NCBI GenBank assembly: GCA_008360975.2
Contig: CM039187.1
Span: forward strand, 20,427,495 to 20,491,494
Source: Lichenostomus cassidix
Taxonomy: Eukaryota > Chordata > Aves > Passeriformes > Meliphagidae
Direction of reading: 5' to 3'
Length of the DNA: 64,000 nucleotides
The position numbers were made by a program, and so were the translations under genes. Below the pieces are notes generated by a model. The model saw only the letters and a program-made list of their open reading frames with translations. It was not told the DNA's origin and searched no databases. This document shows, one piece after another, positions 21,124 to 31,100 of this stretch (the stretch's first letter is position 1; each line of letters begins with the position of its first letter).

Positions 21124-24100
21124 GTAAGTTTTTAAGTATTTTGAAAACCTAATCTTATTTCATGGAGAAAGGCATGCCTAGCCTGCAAAGCAGAGGAAAT
21201 ACCTTGAAGGACAGAACAGAAGCCCATTGTTGTATAAACTTACTGGCTTTTATTCTGTGGCACAAATGTGAAGCACCAAGGTCACTAAAATGACAGGGGC
21301 AGCTGATGAATGTTGCATCTCTGCTGCCCTGCTTGGTGGAGAGCATGAAGTTTCCATCCCCGTTTTAGGGACACTGACCATTAAGAGCTGCTTTGGTTCT
21401 TACAGCATAAATAATTGTGATGTTGACCTGATGCAGTGGCACAGCTCAGTGGGGCGCACAGCTCAGTGGGGCTTTTCTGAGCCTGGGATTTTTGGGTATC
21501 TTGGGGTTATTTTTTGCATGATGTGGGATCAGTTTTCCTTCCCCATTCTGCTTTGCCTAATTAGAGCTCCACTTTTCATTCATACCCAAATTCCACAGAG
21601 CAGGTTCAGCTGCTAGCTATATGCAAAAACCCTAAACTGTTGAAGATACTCAGTAGGGAACAGAGTTTGGGCCTGTAAACAATGATCAAACCACATAAAA
21701 GGAACTGCTTCCTTAAAATCTGTTTTTTCTTTTCCCTTAGGTTTATAGCTGGAAGTACTACAAGCTATATAAACGCAGATCAGATTACAAGGGTAAGCAT
21801 CTGCCTGTTCTATGTGACCCTAAAAAGTACTTACTATCCTGTAATTATACCTTCATACCAGAAGGAAGACCCTTAATGCTACTTAAAAACCAAGAACTTA
21901 ATTTGCAATTACATTTCACCTCAGCATTCAAATGTTTTGCCTTTAATTAGTGATGTCTTTTACTTACAGAATGCACTTGTTTAAATGGAGGAACATGCAT
22001 TACCTATTACCTCTTTAGTGGAATTGGTCGTTGCATATGTCCAGACAGATACACTGGGATTCACTGTGAAATAGGTAGAGTATCTATTTTCCTTAATGCT
22101 AACTAAATTTATTGGAAAGGTCTAAAAGCTAGTCAAAGAATTAATATGAAATGCCATGGCAAAGTATTACCCAGAAACATAACTGGATAGCCTTTAGCAG
22201 TTTATACTGAAAGACTAAATGAGGAGAAATAAGTAAATGTTGGTGCAAAATCAAGATCTCTAATTTTTCTTGTTCCTGCCTCCTCACTAAAGTTGCATAC
22301 CTCAATCTTACTTTTAGTTTGGAGTGGAAAAAATGAACTTGTTTGAGTGTTCAGAAGCAGAATAACTTATTGTATTGTGAAGTTCACTTAAACTGTTAAA
22401 GAATTTATCTGCATGCTTTAAAGTGTGAGATACTTGATGCTCAAAATTCACATAGAGCAAATTTAATAACAATGTGTAATCAGTCTCCGTTTTGCATTTG
22501 TTATTGAGTGTAATGCAAGAACTTTTTCCTCATTAGAAAGATTTGACCATGTCTGTTACAGAACAATTATAAATAAGAACATGCTGCTAATAGAATTTTT
22601 ATTTTCTCAGACACTGAAAGCACATGCTATACTGAAAATGGGAAGGACTACAGAGGGATGGCAACAGAAGAGAAATGTCTGCCATGGAACTTGCCCTCAC
22701 TAATCAGGAGGGATCGTTACCATGCTTATTCAGAGAATGCTTTGCAGCTTGGGCTGGGCAAACACAGCTACTGCAGGTAAGAAAAACATCACTCCTCCTG
22801 TGATGACTTCCATTATCACAGCCCCAGAGGCGCTTCAGTGAGAAACATGTTCTAAAAAAATAACATTTCACAGCTGAATTATTGGCTAAAAATATTTGGA
22901 ATATGACTCTCTGAAGCATCTAGACTTCTTGCTCATCACTGAAGATGATCATGCTGTAAAATTCACAACATATAGTAGTAATAGTTGTTAATGATTTTAT
23001 CTGGCATATCTTGCAATAAAATATTTTGGTTTTTTTCAGAACACTTGGAATTTTAAGATACTATGACTTTTCAAAACTGTCTTTATGAAAAGAACACTTT
23101 CTTTATCTTTTAGAAACCCAAATGGAAGGAACAGGCCCTGGTGTTACACCAAAAGAGGATTTGCCATTCAAGAAACACCTTGCAACATAGAGAAGTGTGG
23201 TAAGTAATATTAGTTTCAACACAGTTGGGGTTTTGTTTGTTTTTTTAATTTTATTTTTAATCACACAATGCTAGTGTTTATTTGTAAGAACATCTGAACA
23301 AAATTTTTCTTTTCACAGGGCCTACATGTGGTCAGAGGAGTATCAGCAGGAATTTCAAGATTGTTGGTGGAAGGCAGGCAGAGGTTGAGTCTCAGCCTTG
23401 GATAGCTGGCATCTTCCAAAACATAAGGGGCATGGACCACTTCCTGTGTGGTGGCAGCCTCATTGACCCTTGCTGGGTGCTCACAGCAGCGCACTGTTTC
23501 CACACTCCGTAAGTTTCCAGTTCCATGGGCTTATTTGCAGCTTTCTTCAACTGATTTCTTTGTGCAGTGCTCACTGAGCAGCCCTTCAGAATGCACCACA
23601 GTAAGAATGTTCCTTTGACTGAACAAAACAAGAAGAGCAGCCAGAGAAACATAAGCCTCTGGGAGTCCACATCTAGCAGAATGAACTAGCAAGATGTGGA
23701 CAGCTAGGTGGGATGCAATTTAAACAATGTAGTGTGTATTGGTGCCAGGATTTCATTTTTACCACAGCAATTCCCAAAACTTAATTGTACTGATGGTGAT
23801 GAGCTGTGTTATATATCTATGGTGGTTTTTTGTTGGCTTTTCTGTGGAAAGTTAATCCTTTTGGCATACTGCAGAGAATTCTTAATGCCAACACCCTGCA
23901 TTAGTAGCAACTAGCTAGGCATGTTTCAAAATGTTTGAATATCTATCTTAATCCCTTCAAATGCAAAATCAGGATGCTTTCCTTCAGAATATTGGATCAA
24001 CTTTCAAAGCTAACTAAATTTTATTTATCAGCATTAAAATAAATCTGAAACAGAACTAGGACTGGATCTCAGCTGTTTACCTTACTCTCAGAAATCAGTG

Positions 24101-27100
24101 GCCTTCATCAGTTTCTTTACCCTCACTCAGGTCAAGAAGACCAATAAATAAGTCGGTCTACAAAGTCTTCCTTGGGAAGTCTGTACTGAATGTTACCGAT
24201 GATAAGGAACAAGTATTCATGGTTGATGAGATCATCTCTCACCCTGACTTTACAGATGACACGGGTGGCAATGAGAATGATATTGGTAAGTGACATCTTA
24301 ATATTAGCCTTTAAAAGACAATTCATAGGTGAATGCTACATAATTGTTGCATACATCTTCTAAAAGAAGTAGACCCAGACATGGGATGAAGGGGAATAGG
24401 AACTAGATACTTCTAGATGAAGGGAACAGAAACAGCCTGAAAACTAGGCCAGTGCTGACAGTTTTAGCATTTGTATAAATTTTGGTTGTGGCACTTACCA
24501 GATGCATTACCTGGCAGGCAGTCTCTGGACATGTGGGAGACATGGCTTCTCCATAAGCACTGGTGGCTTCATTCCATTTCTGCCATTTTATTTTGTGTCT
24601 ACAGAGATGACACTGTATGTCTAGTAAATGATGAAAAAATGCATGCACAGTAGGTTTCATCATACAGGATGGGAACGCCGTGTCAGGCAGCACATTAGCT
24701 GAAGGTTATCCTGAATTAATTCAGACTTTTAAAAAAGTCTGGGTTTCACAAGCCTATTCCTAAAGCAGCAAAGTCACAGATGAATTTTTCCAACTTGCAC
24801 AGAACAGACTTGCTACTCTTGCACTTGACATTTAGAACTCTACCACCTCTTCCAGATTCCTCCTTCTGCTGCTGTTAACGTAAAGAAAATTCAAGAATAG
24901 CTTTGTAAGCCATTCAGGGTAGTGGGTGCCACCCTCTTCAGCTAGTGAGAAAGTTGAAAGTTTACAACATCTAAAGATACTCTTGCAGCAGACTGTAGTG
25001 CCTGAGCCGTCAGCCCCTATCCTTTGAGGAAGCAAGGTCAAGTTGGAACATTTGTCAATTTTAGTGTTTGGAAATTAATGCTGTTAAGTAATGACTATCA
25101 TTCCAAAAGCAGTGAGGGGAGCAATGTGTAACCAGAACTAAATATAATTGCAACTATTCCTATTTACTGTACCAGATACTCCTATTGTCAGAACTTGAGG
25201 GGAAAAGCTTGCTTTACAAAACTAATTTTATCTTTTCTGACTTGTTTTATAGCTTTGATAAAAATAAGGACAACCTCTGGACAGTGTGCAGTAGAATCAA
25301 AGTATGTCAGAACAGTCTGCTTGCCAGAGAGGAACCTCTACTTAAAGGACGATACCCATTGTGAAATAGCTGGCTATGGAAAACAAGATTTTTGTAAGTG
25401 AATGACTTCTCTTTCCAAAGTTGGTCTTCTACAATGGTGGGAATGAGATGATTTCTACACCATGATCTGAAGTATTAAAAAAAGATTGACTTCTATTGTA
25501 TAGATTCCATATGCATCTCTTGAGGATGATCTTTGCTGTCATCTTCTCTAGTTGTCCATGGTATTTCCTATTTCCTATCTGATGCTTCTCTCACTTGTCA
25601 ACCACACAAAGTAAGCCAGGATGTAAACCACAATTTTTATCTTTCCTGATGTGATGAGGAGCAAAAAAAAATTAAAGCTGTGTAGGAGGATTAGCGAAGG
25701 ATTGCATTTGTGCAGAATTTCCTTCAAAAATTATTAAACTCTAGTTCTTAGAGAGAAAAACATTTATATTTTGTATTTGGAACATATGGTTTTTGCTTGT
25801 AACTTATTAATAGTAGAAGCAAACTCATGCATAAAATTGAAATAAGAACCTCAATGCAGAACTGGAATGGTTATGCTAATTCAAGTGCAGAACTTCTAAT
25901 ATGAGGGGTTTCTTGCTTCTTTTTTTGGTCTTGGATGGTGAAAATAATGAAATACTCATTTGTTTGCAGATGACATCTTCTATGCTCAAAGACTGATGTC
26001 AGCCACTGTGAACTTAATATCACAGAGAAAATGCAAATATGAATACTATGATGATACTAGAGTTACTGACAACATGGTCTGTGCTGGAGATCCCACATGG
26101 CAGATTGATGCATGCAAGGTAAAATTGGTTTGGTTTATTTTCTAAATTTTAAATGCATGTACATTGTATGGGGCAGTCAGTGGCATCTTGTAATTCTACT
26201 AGTCACAAGAGTCTGTTATGTAAAGGGAAATTAGTATACTAAGTGGAGTTGACCTGTAGCGTGGCCAAACATCTGGAATAAAGTTGGAACCCAAAGTTAG
26301 GTGTTACCCTCTCCAGGTCTTCCTGGAGGTGCAAGAAGTGCAGTATCTTTAGCCACTGTTTTTCCTCAAGGCCTTATTTACATCTATTCAAGCAATAGCT
26401 GATGGATATCCATCAGAGCTATACAGCTGTATAACTGTTCTAATATATGTACAGCTATACAACTATTCTAATCTCATCTTGCACTTTAACTATTAACTAT
26501 AGCTGTGCAGGGGTAGACTACAGGGGTCACTGAGCTCTTCCAGGTTCCTCAAAACTAGATTTATTTCCCTGCAATCTTACTGGGCAGAGTTGGCGATAGG
26601 AGCCACTGAAGGACAAGTGTCCTCAAGTGTAAAAGTACCTTATAGGCAGGCAGACAATTGATTCTGTGATGAAGAATTGGGCATGTTGGCTTTGACCTTA
26701 TATCACTAGTCGAATGTGTGATTATAAAGTTAGGATGGGGATGGAGGGTTGTTTTCCAAGGCAACTATTCTCCTGCTATCCTGATGGGGCAACTAGAGAA
26801 CTCCTTAGCTTTAGGGGGACTGTTCAAGTCACAGCAGATGCTAAACCTTCTGATCCATCTAAGTAATGTTCTCAAAGATCAAAGCTTTAGCTCATAGGTC
26901 CTTACTAGCTTATTTAACTCTAGAAAAACAATCACAGGCTCCATCTGCATAAAATGACCTAATATGTTCTCTTTCTGTTGTCAGGGAGATTCCGGTGGCC
27001 CCATGGTCTGTGAGCACAATGGCAGGATGATGGTTTATGGGATTGTCAGCTGGGGAGATGGCTGTGCAAAGGAAAACAAGCCTGGTGTTTACACCAGAGT

Positions 27101-27179
27101 TACTCAATACCTTAACTGGATTGACTCCAAAATGAATGGGGTAGTTGCCAAGAGTCGTTTTCTTCCTGAACCAAAGTGA
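21064..27179 (+). CDS. PLAU: Urokinase-type plasminogen activator (spliced, 10 coding exons)
   Basis: Secreted trypsin-like zymogen that converts plasminogen to plasmin at the cell surface and in the matrix. The spliced coding sequence is 1299 bases (432 residues), close to known uPA length. Residues 1-20 are a signal peptide (hydrophobic core L-L-I-F-L-T-V-I-L). Residues 39-70 form an EGF-like domain with six cysteines (39, 41, 47, 59, 61, 70). Residues 78-156 are one kringle with six cysteines (78, 95, 127, 138, 151, 156). After a short linker, the activation site is Lys170|Ile171 (F-K-I-V-G-G). The protease domain carries His215 (T-A-A-H-C), Asp270 and Ser371 (G-D-S-G-G-P), with Asp365 setting Lys/Arg specificity. 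Cys160 should pair with Cys283 to join the chains. N-glycosylation sequons are N226-K-S and N240-V-T. The start ATG has A at -3. tPA is excluded: there is no finger domain and only one kringle. The gene appears intact. Confidence 0.97.
21741..21792 (+). CDS. PLAU: PLAU exon 3 (mature N-terminus)
   Basis: The acceptor TTTTCCCTTAG and donor G|GTAAGC enclose a 52-base exon encoding residues 21-37 plus one base (phase 1). The peptide is short, basic and tyrosine-rich ([13 protein letters not shown]). It matches the small exon that leads into the growth factor domain in other PLAU genes. Confidence 0.92.
21970..22074 (+). CDS. PLAU: PLAU exon 4 (EGF-like growth factor domain)
   Basis: This 105-base symmetrical phase 1-1 exon encodes residues 38-72. 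The six cysteines are spaced as in the uPA growth factor domain that binds the receptor uPAR. The receptor-binding loop between Cys47 and Cys59 has the same length as in human uPA (11 residues) but a changed sequence (Y-Y-L-F-S-G-I-G-R). The donor is ATAG|GTAGAG, a weaker match than the others. Intron 4 (22075-22610) holds no recognised feature. Confidence 0.94.
22611..22776 (+). CDS. PLAU: PLAU exon 5 (kringle, first part)
   Basis: Acceptor ATTTTCTCAG; 166 bases, phase 1 to phase 2, residues 73-128. It encodes the first half of the kringle, with C78, C95 and C127 and the conserved [11 protein letters not shown] segment. The donor is GCAG|GTAAGA. Intron 5 is 22777-23113. Confidence 0.95.
23114..23199 (+). 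CDS. PLAU: PLAU exon 6 (kringle, second part)
   Basis: Acceptor ATCTTTTAG, 86 bases, phase 2 to phase 1, residues 128-156. It encodes [12 protein letters not shown], a kringle signature, followed by C151 and C156. The acidic pair needed for a kringle lysine-binding site is absent (N-G-R at 131-133). The donor is GTG|GTAAGT. Confidence 0.95.
23319..23508 (+). CDS. PLAU: PLAU exon 7 (linker, activation site, catalytic His)
   Basis: Acceptor TTTTCACAG, 190 bases, phase 1 to phase 2, residues 157-220. The linker has only three residues (G-P-T) between the last kringle cysteine and Cys160. The activation cleavage is F-K170|I171-V-G-G. His215 lies in T-A-A-H-C. Intron 7 (23509-24130) contains no recognised feature. 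Confidence 0.95.
24131..24285 (+). CDS. PLAU: PLAU exon 8 (catalytic Asp)
   Basis: Acceptor CCTCACTCAG, 155 bases, phase 2 to phase 1, residues 220-271. It carries N-linked sequons at N226 and N240 and the catalytic Asp270 in N-D-I-A-L (Ala272 is split over the intron). Intron 8 (24286-25252) is the longest intron within the coding region and has no recognised feature. Confidence 0.95.
25253..25393 (+). CDS. PLAU: PLAU exon 9 (protease domain)
   Basis: Acceptor GTTTTATAG, 141 bases, phase 1-1, residues 272-318. It contains Cys283, the expected partner of Cys160 in the interchain disulfide, and the conserved V-C-L-P and E-I-A-G-Y-G-K segments. The donor is TTT|GTAAGT. Intron 9 is 25394-25969. 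Confidence 0.95.
25970..26118 (+). CDS. PLAU: PLAU exon 10 (protease domain, S1 Asp)
   Basis: Acceptor TTGTTTGCAG, 149 bases, phase 1 to phase 0, residues 319-368. It contains N-M-V-C-A-G-D and Asp365, the S1-pocket residue that gives specificity for Lys/Arg. The donor is AAG|GTAAAA. Intron 10 (26119-26984) contains a 14-bp perfect palindrome, TATACAGCTGTATA (26420-26433), and a degenerate 28-bp tandem duplication from 26423. Confidence 0.95.
26985..27179 (+). CDS. PLAU: PLAU exon 11, coding part (catalytic Ser, stop)
   Basis: Acceptor TCTGTTGTCAG. The first codons are G-D-S371-G-G-P, so the catalytic serine lies right after the intron, as in the tPA/uPA family. Further on come V-S-W-G-D-G-C and G-V-Y-T-R-V. 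The protein ends with a polar tail (S-R-F-L-P-E-P-K) and TGA at 27177-27179. Confidence 0.96.
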   Translation, partial: GDSGGPMVCEHNGRMMVYGIVSWGDGCAKENKPGVYTRVTQYLNWIDSKMNGVVAKSRFLPEPK

Positions 27180-28110
27180 CCTTTTTTCTACAGCTGGACT
27201 GAAATGAACAAGATTCAGCCTATACTGACACCAGGACAGTGAAGACCTGAATGTCATAAGAGGCTTCATTTTAAATGCTTGCGTGGTCAGTCACTCACAT
27301 CGGTGTTCTGAGGCATGAGGCAGAGAGATGGTTGATATATTATTTTACTACTCTGAATTACCTGGAAACCACTCAGTGGGAAGCTAAAATATTTAACATT
27401 TAAATGAGTATTCCCATGCATGATACTATGCATAGCAAGTTACTGTCCACTTCATTTATGAACCAGCATTTGCTCTGGAAATATTGATGCTGTTTCAACT
27501 TACTTAAGTATACATTTTATCCATGACCTGAGTCTAAAATGTCCCCTTATTGTACTGACTTATACTAAGATTTGAGTCCTACAAACCTAACCTGTTATGA
27601 CCAGTGCTGAGAGAGTTATCAGACTTGGCATCAAAAAGTGGGGGGAAAAAAGTAGTTGCTGAGTCAGCATTACAAACTCTTAATGTATATTTCACTTAAG
27701 AACAGTGCTACAAGAAGGCAAATTGGAAATGTGCTAGACTTCCAGGTCACATGTGAAGGTGTCTAGGTTGCTTGGAAAGTCTGATTATGCAATCTCTGTA
27801 CACCTACCTATGCATCCAGGAGAAGATTTAAGGACTTGGCACTCACTGAATGCTGCAGGCATCAAAAGTCAAAAATTTATTTCCATTCATTTAACTGATA
27901 TTATATGGAAGTGACTTTTTTTCTCCCCCAGACTTGTTCTGGTTTTATTTTTAAACTTGTCTTTGTTTTGTAGATTTGAATTATTTTATAGATTTGAATT
28001 ATTTGTATGAGGGCTGGAACCTCAAGCTTTATTTAATTATTTTTACTGTGTTTAACTTATTGTTTGTATTATGGATGTTAAATATAATTAAAAAACCTTC
28101 TTCTTACATG
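27180..28110 (+). other. PLAU 3' untranslated region
   Basis: About 930 bases of AT-rich trailer continuing exon 11. It contains several AU-rich stretches (ATTTATTT near 27877, TTTATTTAATTATTTTTA near 28030), an 18-bp tandem duplication of TAGATTTGAATTATTT at 27971-28004, and a perfect 13-bp Maf recognition element at 27657-27669. PLAU mRNA in mammals is destabilised by AU-rich elements. That these act similarly here is inference. The 3' end is estimated from the polyadenylation signal. Confidence 0.75.
28087..28092 (+). terminator. PLAU polyadenylation signal
   Basis: ATTAAA is followed about 25 bases later by a T/GT-rich stretch (TGTTTGTTTCTCCTGTCTGG) suited to cleavage near 28110. No AATAAA was seen in the preceding 3' UTR. 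Confidence 0.7.
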
Positions 28111-31100
28111 TTTGTTTCTCCTGTCTGGAAGTTAGAAGGGTATCACTGAAAAGAGAATTGTCATTATTAAGTTCTGATGTCACTGTAACCTGCCTTAGTA
28201 AAACATCAATATTTGAACTTCCTGATTATTGGAATATTTGAGAAACATAAGTTAAATTCTTTCTTTCTAAAAAGCACATGGGTGTTCATGAAAAGCACAC
28301 TTCCTCTGTAGTGTAGCATAAGGTGGGTCCATGAACCCTGCACTCGGGTGATGCAATGATAGGAAGAAGAACCTTGATGAAGTCTGGTTCTTGAGACTCG
28401 AGTGAAGCAGATACCATCTCCCCTGTTTGCAGTGCTGTTATTGTTAAGTCATGTGTCCTTATACTTCAATAACCTTCCTGTAATGGGGTGGGACAGTACT
28501 TCTTCCCTTTTCCCCCAGATCTGCCCAGCTCTGAGTGGTCACGAGTGAGAGTTGGCAACCATGTGACTGTACTGTGACTAATGCCCCAACATCCCCGCTG
28601 TGGGCAGGGACACCAAGCACTACTTCAACATGAAATGACTACCAATAGTGCTGCATTGCGAACTGTTAGGCAATACAATTTGTGGTTGGAATCTGCAAAG
28701 AAATTTATTAGCAGAATTAACCACTGCATGTGCTAGAGTTATTTGGGGCAAGTTTTGGGACTCCTGATTAAAGTTTGTTCAGGGAGTTAGTTACAATTGC
28801 ATTGTTTCCAAAGAATGAGTTGGAGATCTCATGTGAGACAGTGGGAGACTGTGTGAAAAGGAAAGCATCTCCTCAGTGCTTCTTTTGACAGCAACTAACA
28901 GTGCAGCCTGACCAGTGCTGGCAGAGAATACTTCAGGCCCAAAGTAAGAAATGGTAATACAGTTTTAGACAAAAATATACTAGGTTTTAAGCATATCTTT
29001 TGGCATGCTGCAAATTTCTCACTTCAGTATTCCACTTTAACACTTATCAAAATACTAAAATCAACAAATTGTCAACAGGTACAGAATAGAAATTCCTTCA
29101 TGGCAATTGCATATGCTTTTCATTGCAATGAACAGCACATTTGTTGTTGACTTCTCTAGGCTTTTTCTATTCAGAGAGTCAATATAATAGAAATTTCAAC
29201 TTATTTCCATCATTATGAATATAAGTAAGAATGATAAAGCAGTGATAAACTTGCATTTAGGTCTAGGAAGCTCTGGACAAAGTGTAAAGACAGGATCTTG
29301 AAAGCAGAGGGCCTTTAGAGGATGTTTAGGTCTGCAATGTTTAGTTTACGTTGGATAAATTATTCCAGCAAAAATGGAGTCTTTTCATACAGTACACATA
29401 CACCTCTGCTCTGGCTGTTAGACAATTTTATATAGTCTCTTTCAACATTCTCTGCATGACTTTGTCCCCATAGCCTGGGAAAATTAAGGGCAGAAGATGA
29501 GAGCATAGTTTTGCAAAACTTCCTGCAACAGAATCCACAGGAAACGCTTTCTGTTACAGAGAGTGAGCAGATGTTGATCCAGGTTGAGGTGCTGGTGAAG
29601 CTGGTGAGAAACAGCCTAGAGAACTGTGCATGGAGGGTGGCAAACCCCTGCAGAATGACAAGAGAACAGCCAGAGAGAGGATGGTTTTGGAAGATATATC
29701 TGCTCAGTACTAACATCCATGCAAGACAAAATTTGATATTATAAAGCTGCTCTTACTTAATACTGTTCATCGATTTCAGGTATTTGCTGGCAGCAGAAAG
29801 GAATAGGAGTCCAACAAGTATTTAGAAACAGCTGAGAGGTGGGCATCAGCCCAAGTGAAGAGATCATACTCTCGGAAGCCTTAGAAGCATGACTAACATG
29901 AACTCAAGTTCCTACTTATCTTCAGTACTTCCACAGAAGAAACATTAAGTAAAGAGGACAAAGCAGTATCTGATATGTGCAGAGCACATAGGAAGCTTGT
30001 TTAATCGGTCAGCTCTTAGAAGGAAGTGATGCATCCTGAATGAACAGACCACTTGACCTTATATAGCTGGAGCTTTCTTCATGGAAGTGAAACTAAAAAG
30101 TGACTCAAAGTACTTAAAAATAAAATCTGTTTTAAATAAACTAAGGGATGAGGAAATGTAATACATCATCACCTGTTTGTTACACCACTTCCATGTGGAA
30201 TTGTATGCATGAGAGGGTTTTGTTTGTGCATATTGAAACCTGAACTAAAAACATGACATGATTATTTGAAGCCTTTGGCTCACTTCTGACACCTAACCAG
30301 AGCTCCTGTTTTAGGCCTCATGAGTGCAGAACTTATTAATAAAAAGAGAATCAAATCTTTCTGCATTCATCAATCTTGTAATTTCAAGTTTCAGATACCT
30401 TTATCTTAAGCTGAAGCAAAAAAAAAGTTACATACTTGAAACACTACATATTCATATAAGCAAAAATCTGGGTTCAAACTTGGTCTTACATAGCCCTTCC
30501 AAATGCATCACATCTCATGCAGTATAAAAATGGACAATCTGAACAGAATTTGGGTTGTGTTGTTTAACCTTTTGGCAAGTGAATAAAATGGAACTATAAG
30601 AAGAGGAAATGCATGACTTTGAAGGAATGAGGACTATGTACTTAAAGAACAGCAAAATGAGATGCAGACCCAAAAGTCAAACATGAAAAGACATACAGAC
30701 CCACAGGAGCAGTATGTTCAATTCCTATGTCCAGTTCCATAGCTACAGCCAAAAAGTTGACTCATTCAGATTTAGGCTGCATCTGCCTGGTTGGATACAC
30801 CAATGATCTTTGAAGCTGGAAAGGGCTGTGAGTATACCAGCATCCAAACAGAATTCAGAGTGAACATAGCAATCCAGAGTCATCAAAAATGAACAAGCTA
30901 AGAAAGACAAACAGGAGTAACCAAATGCACAGAAGCAGATGAGTGATGACTGGTATTAAAACAGATCCAGAAGGCATTGCAGACCACAGGCTGGATTTAA
31001 GTCAGCATTGAGTAAAAAACTGTAAACATACTGACATACATCAGAGCACAGTTTGCAAACCTAGGGACAAGGCAAGCACTCAGCTGTGTTTTGTTTTGAG

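Noticed and set aside
26910..27269. 119-codon minus-strand open frame
   Set aside because: It is the antisense shadow of PLAU exon 11 and its 3' UTR.
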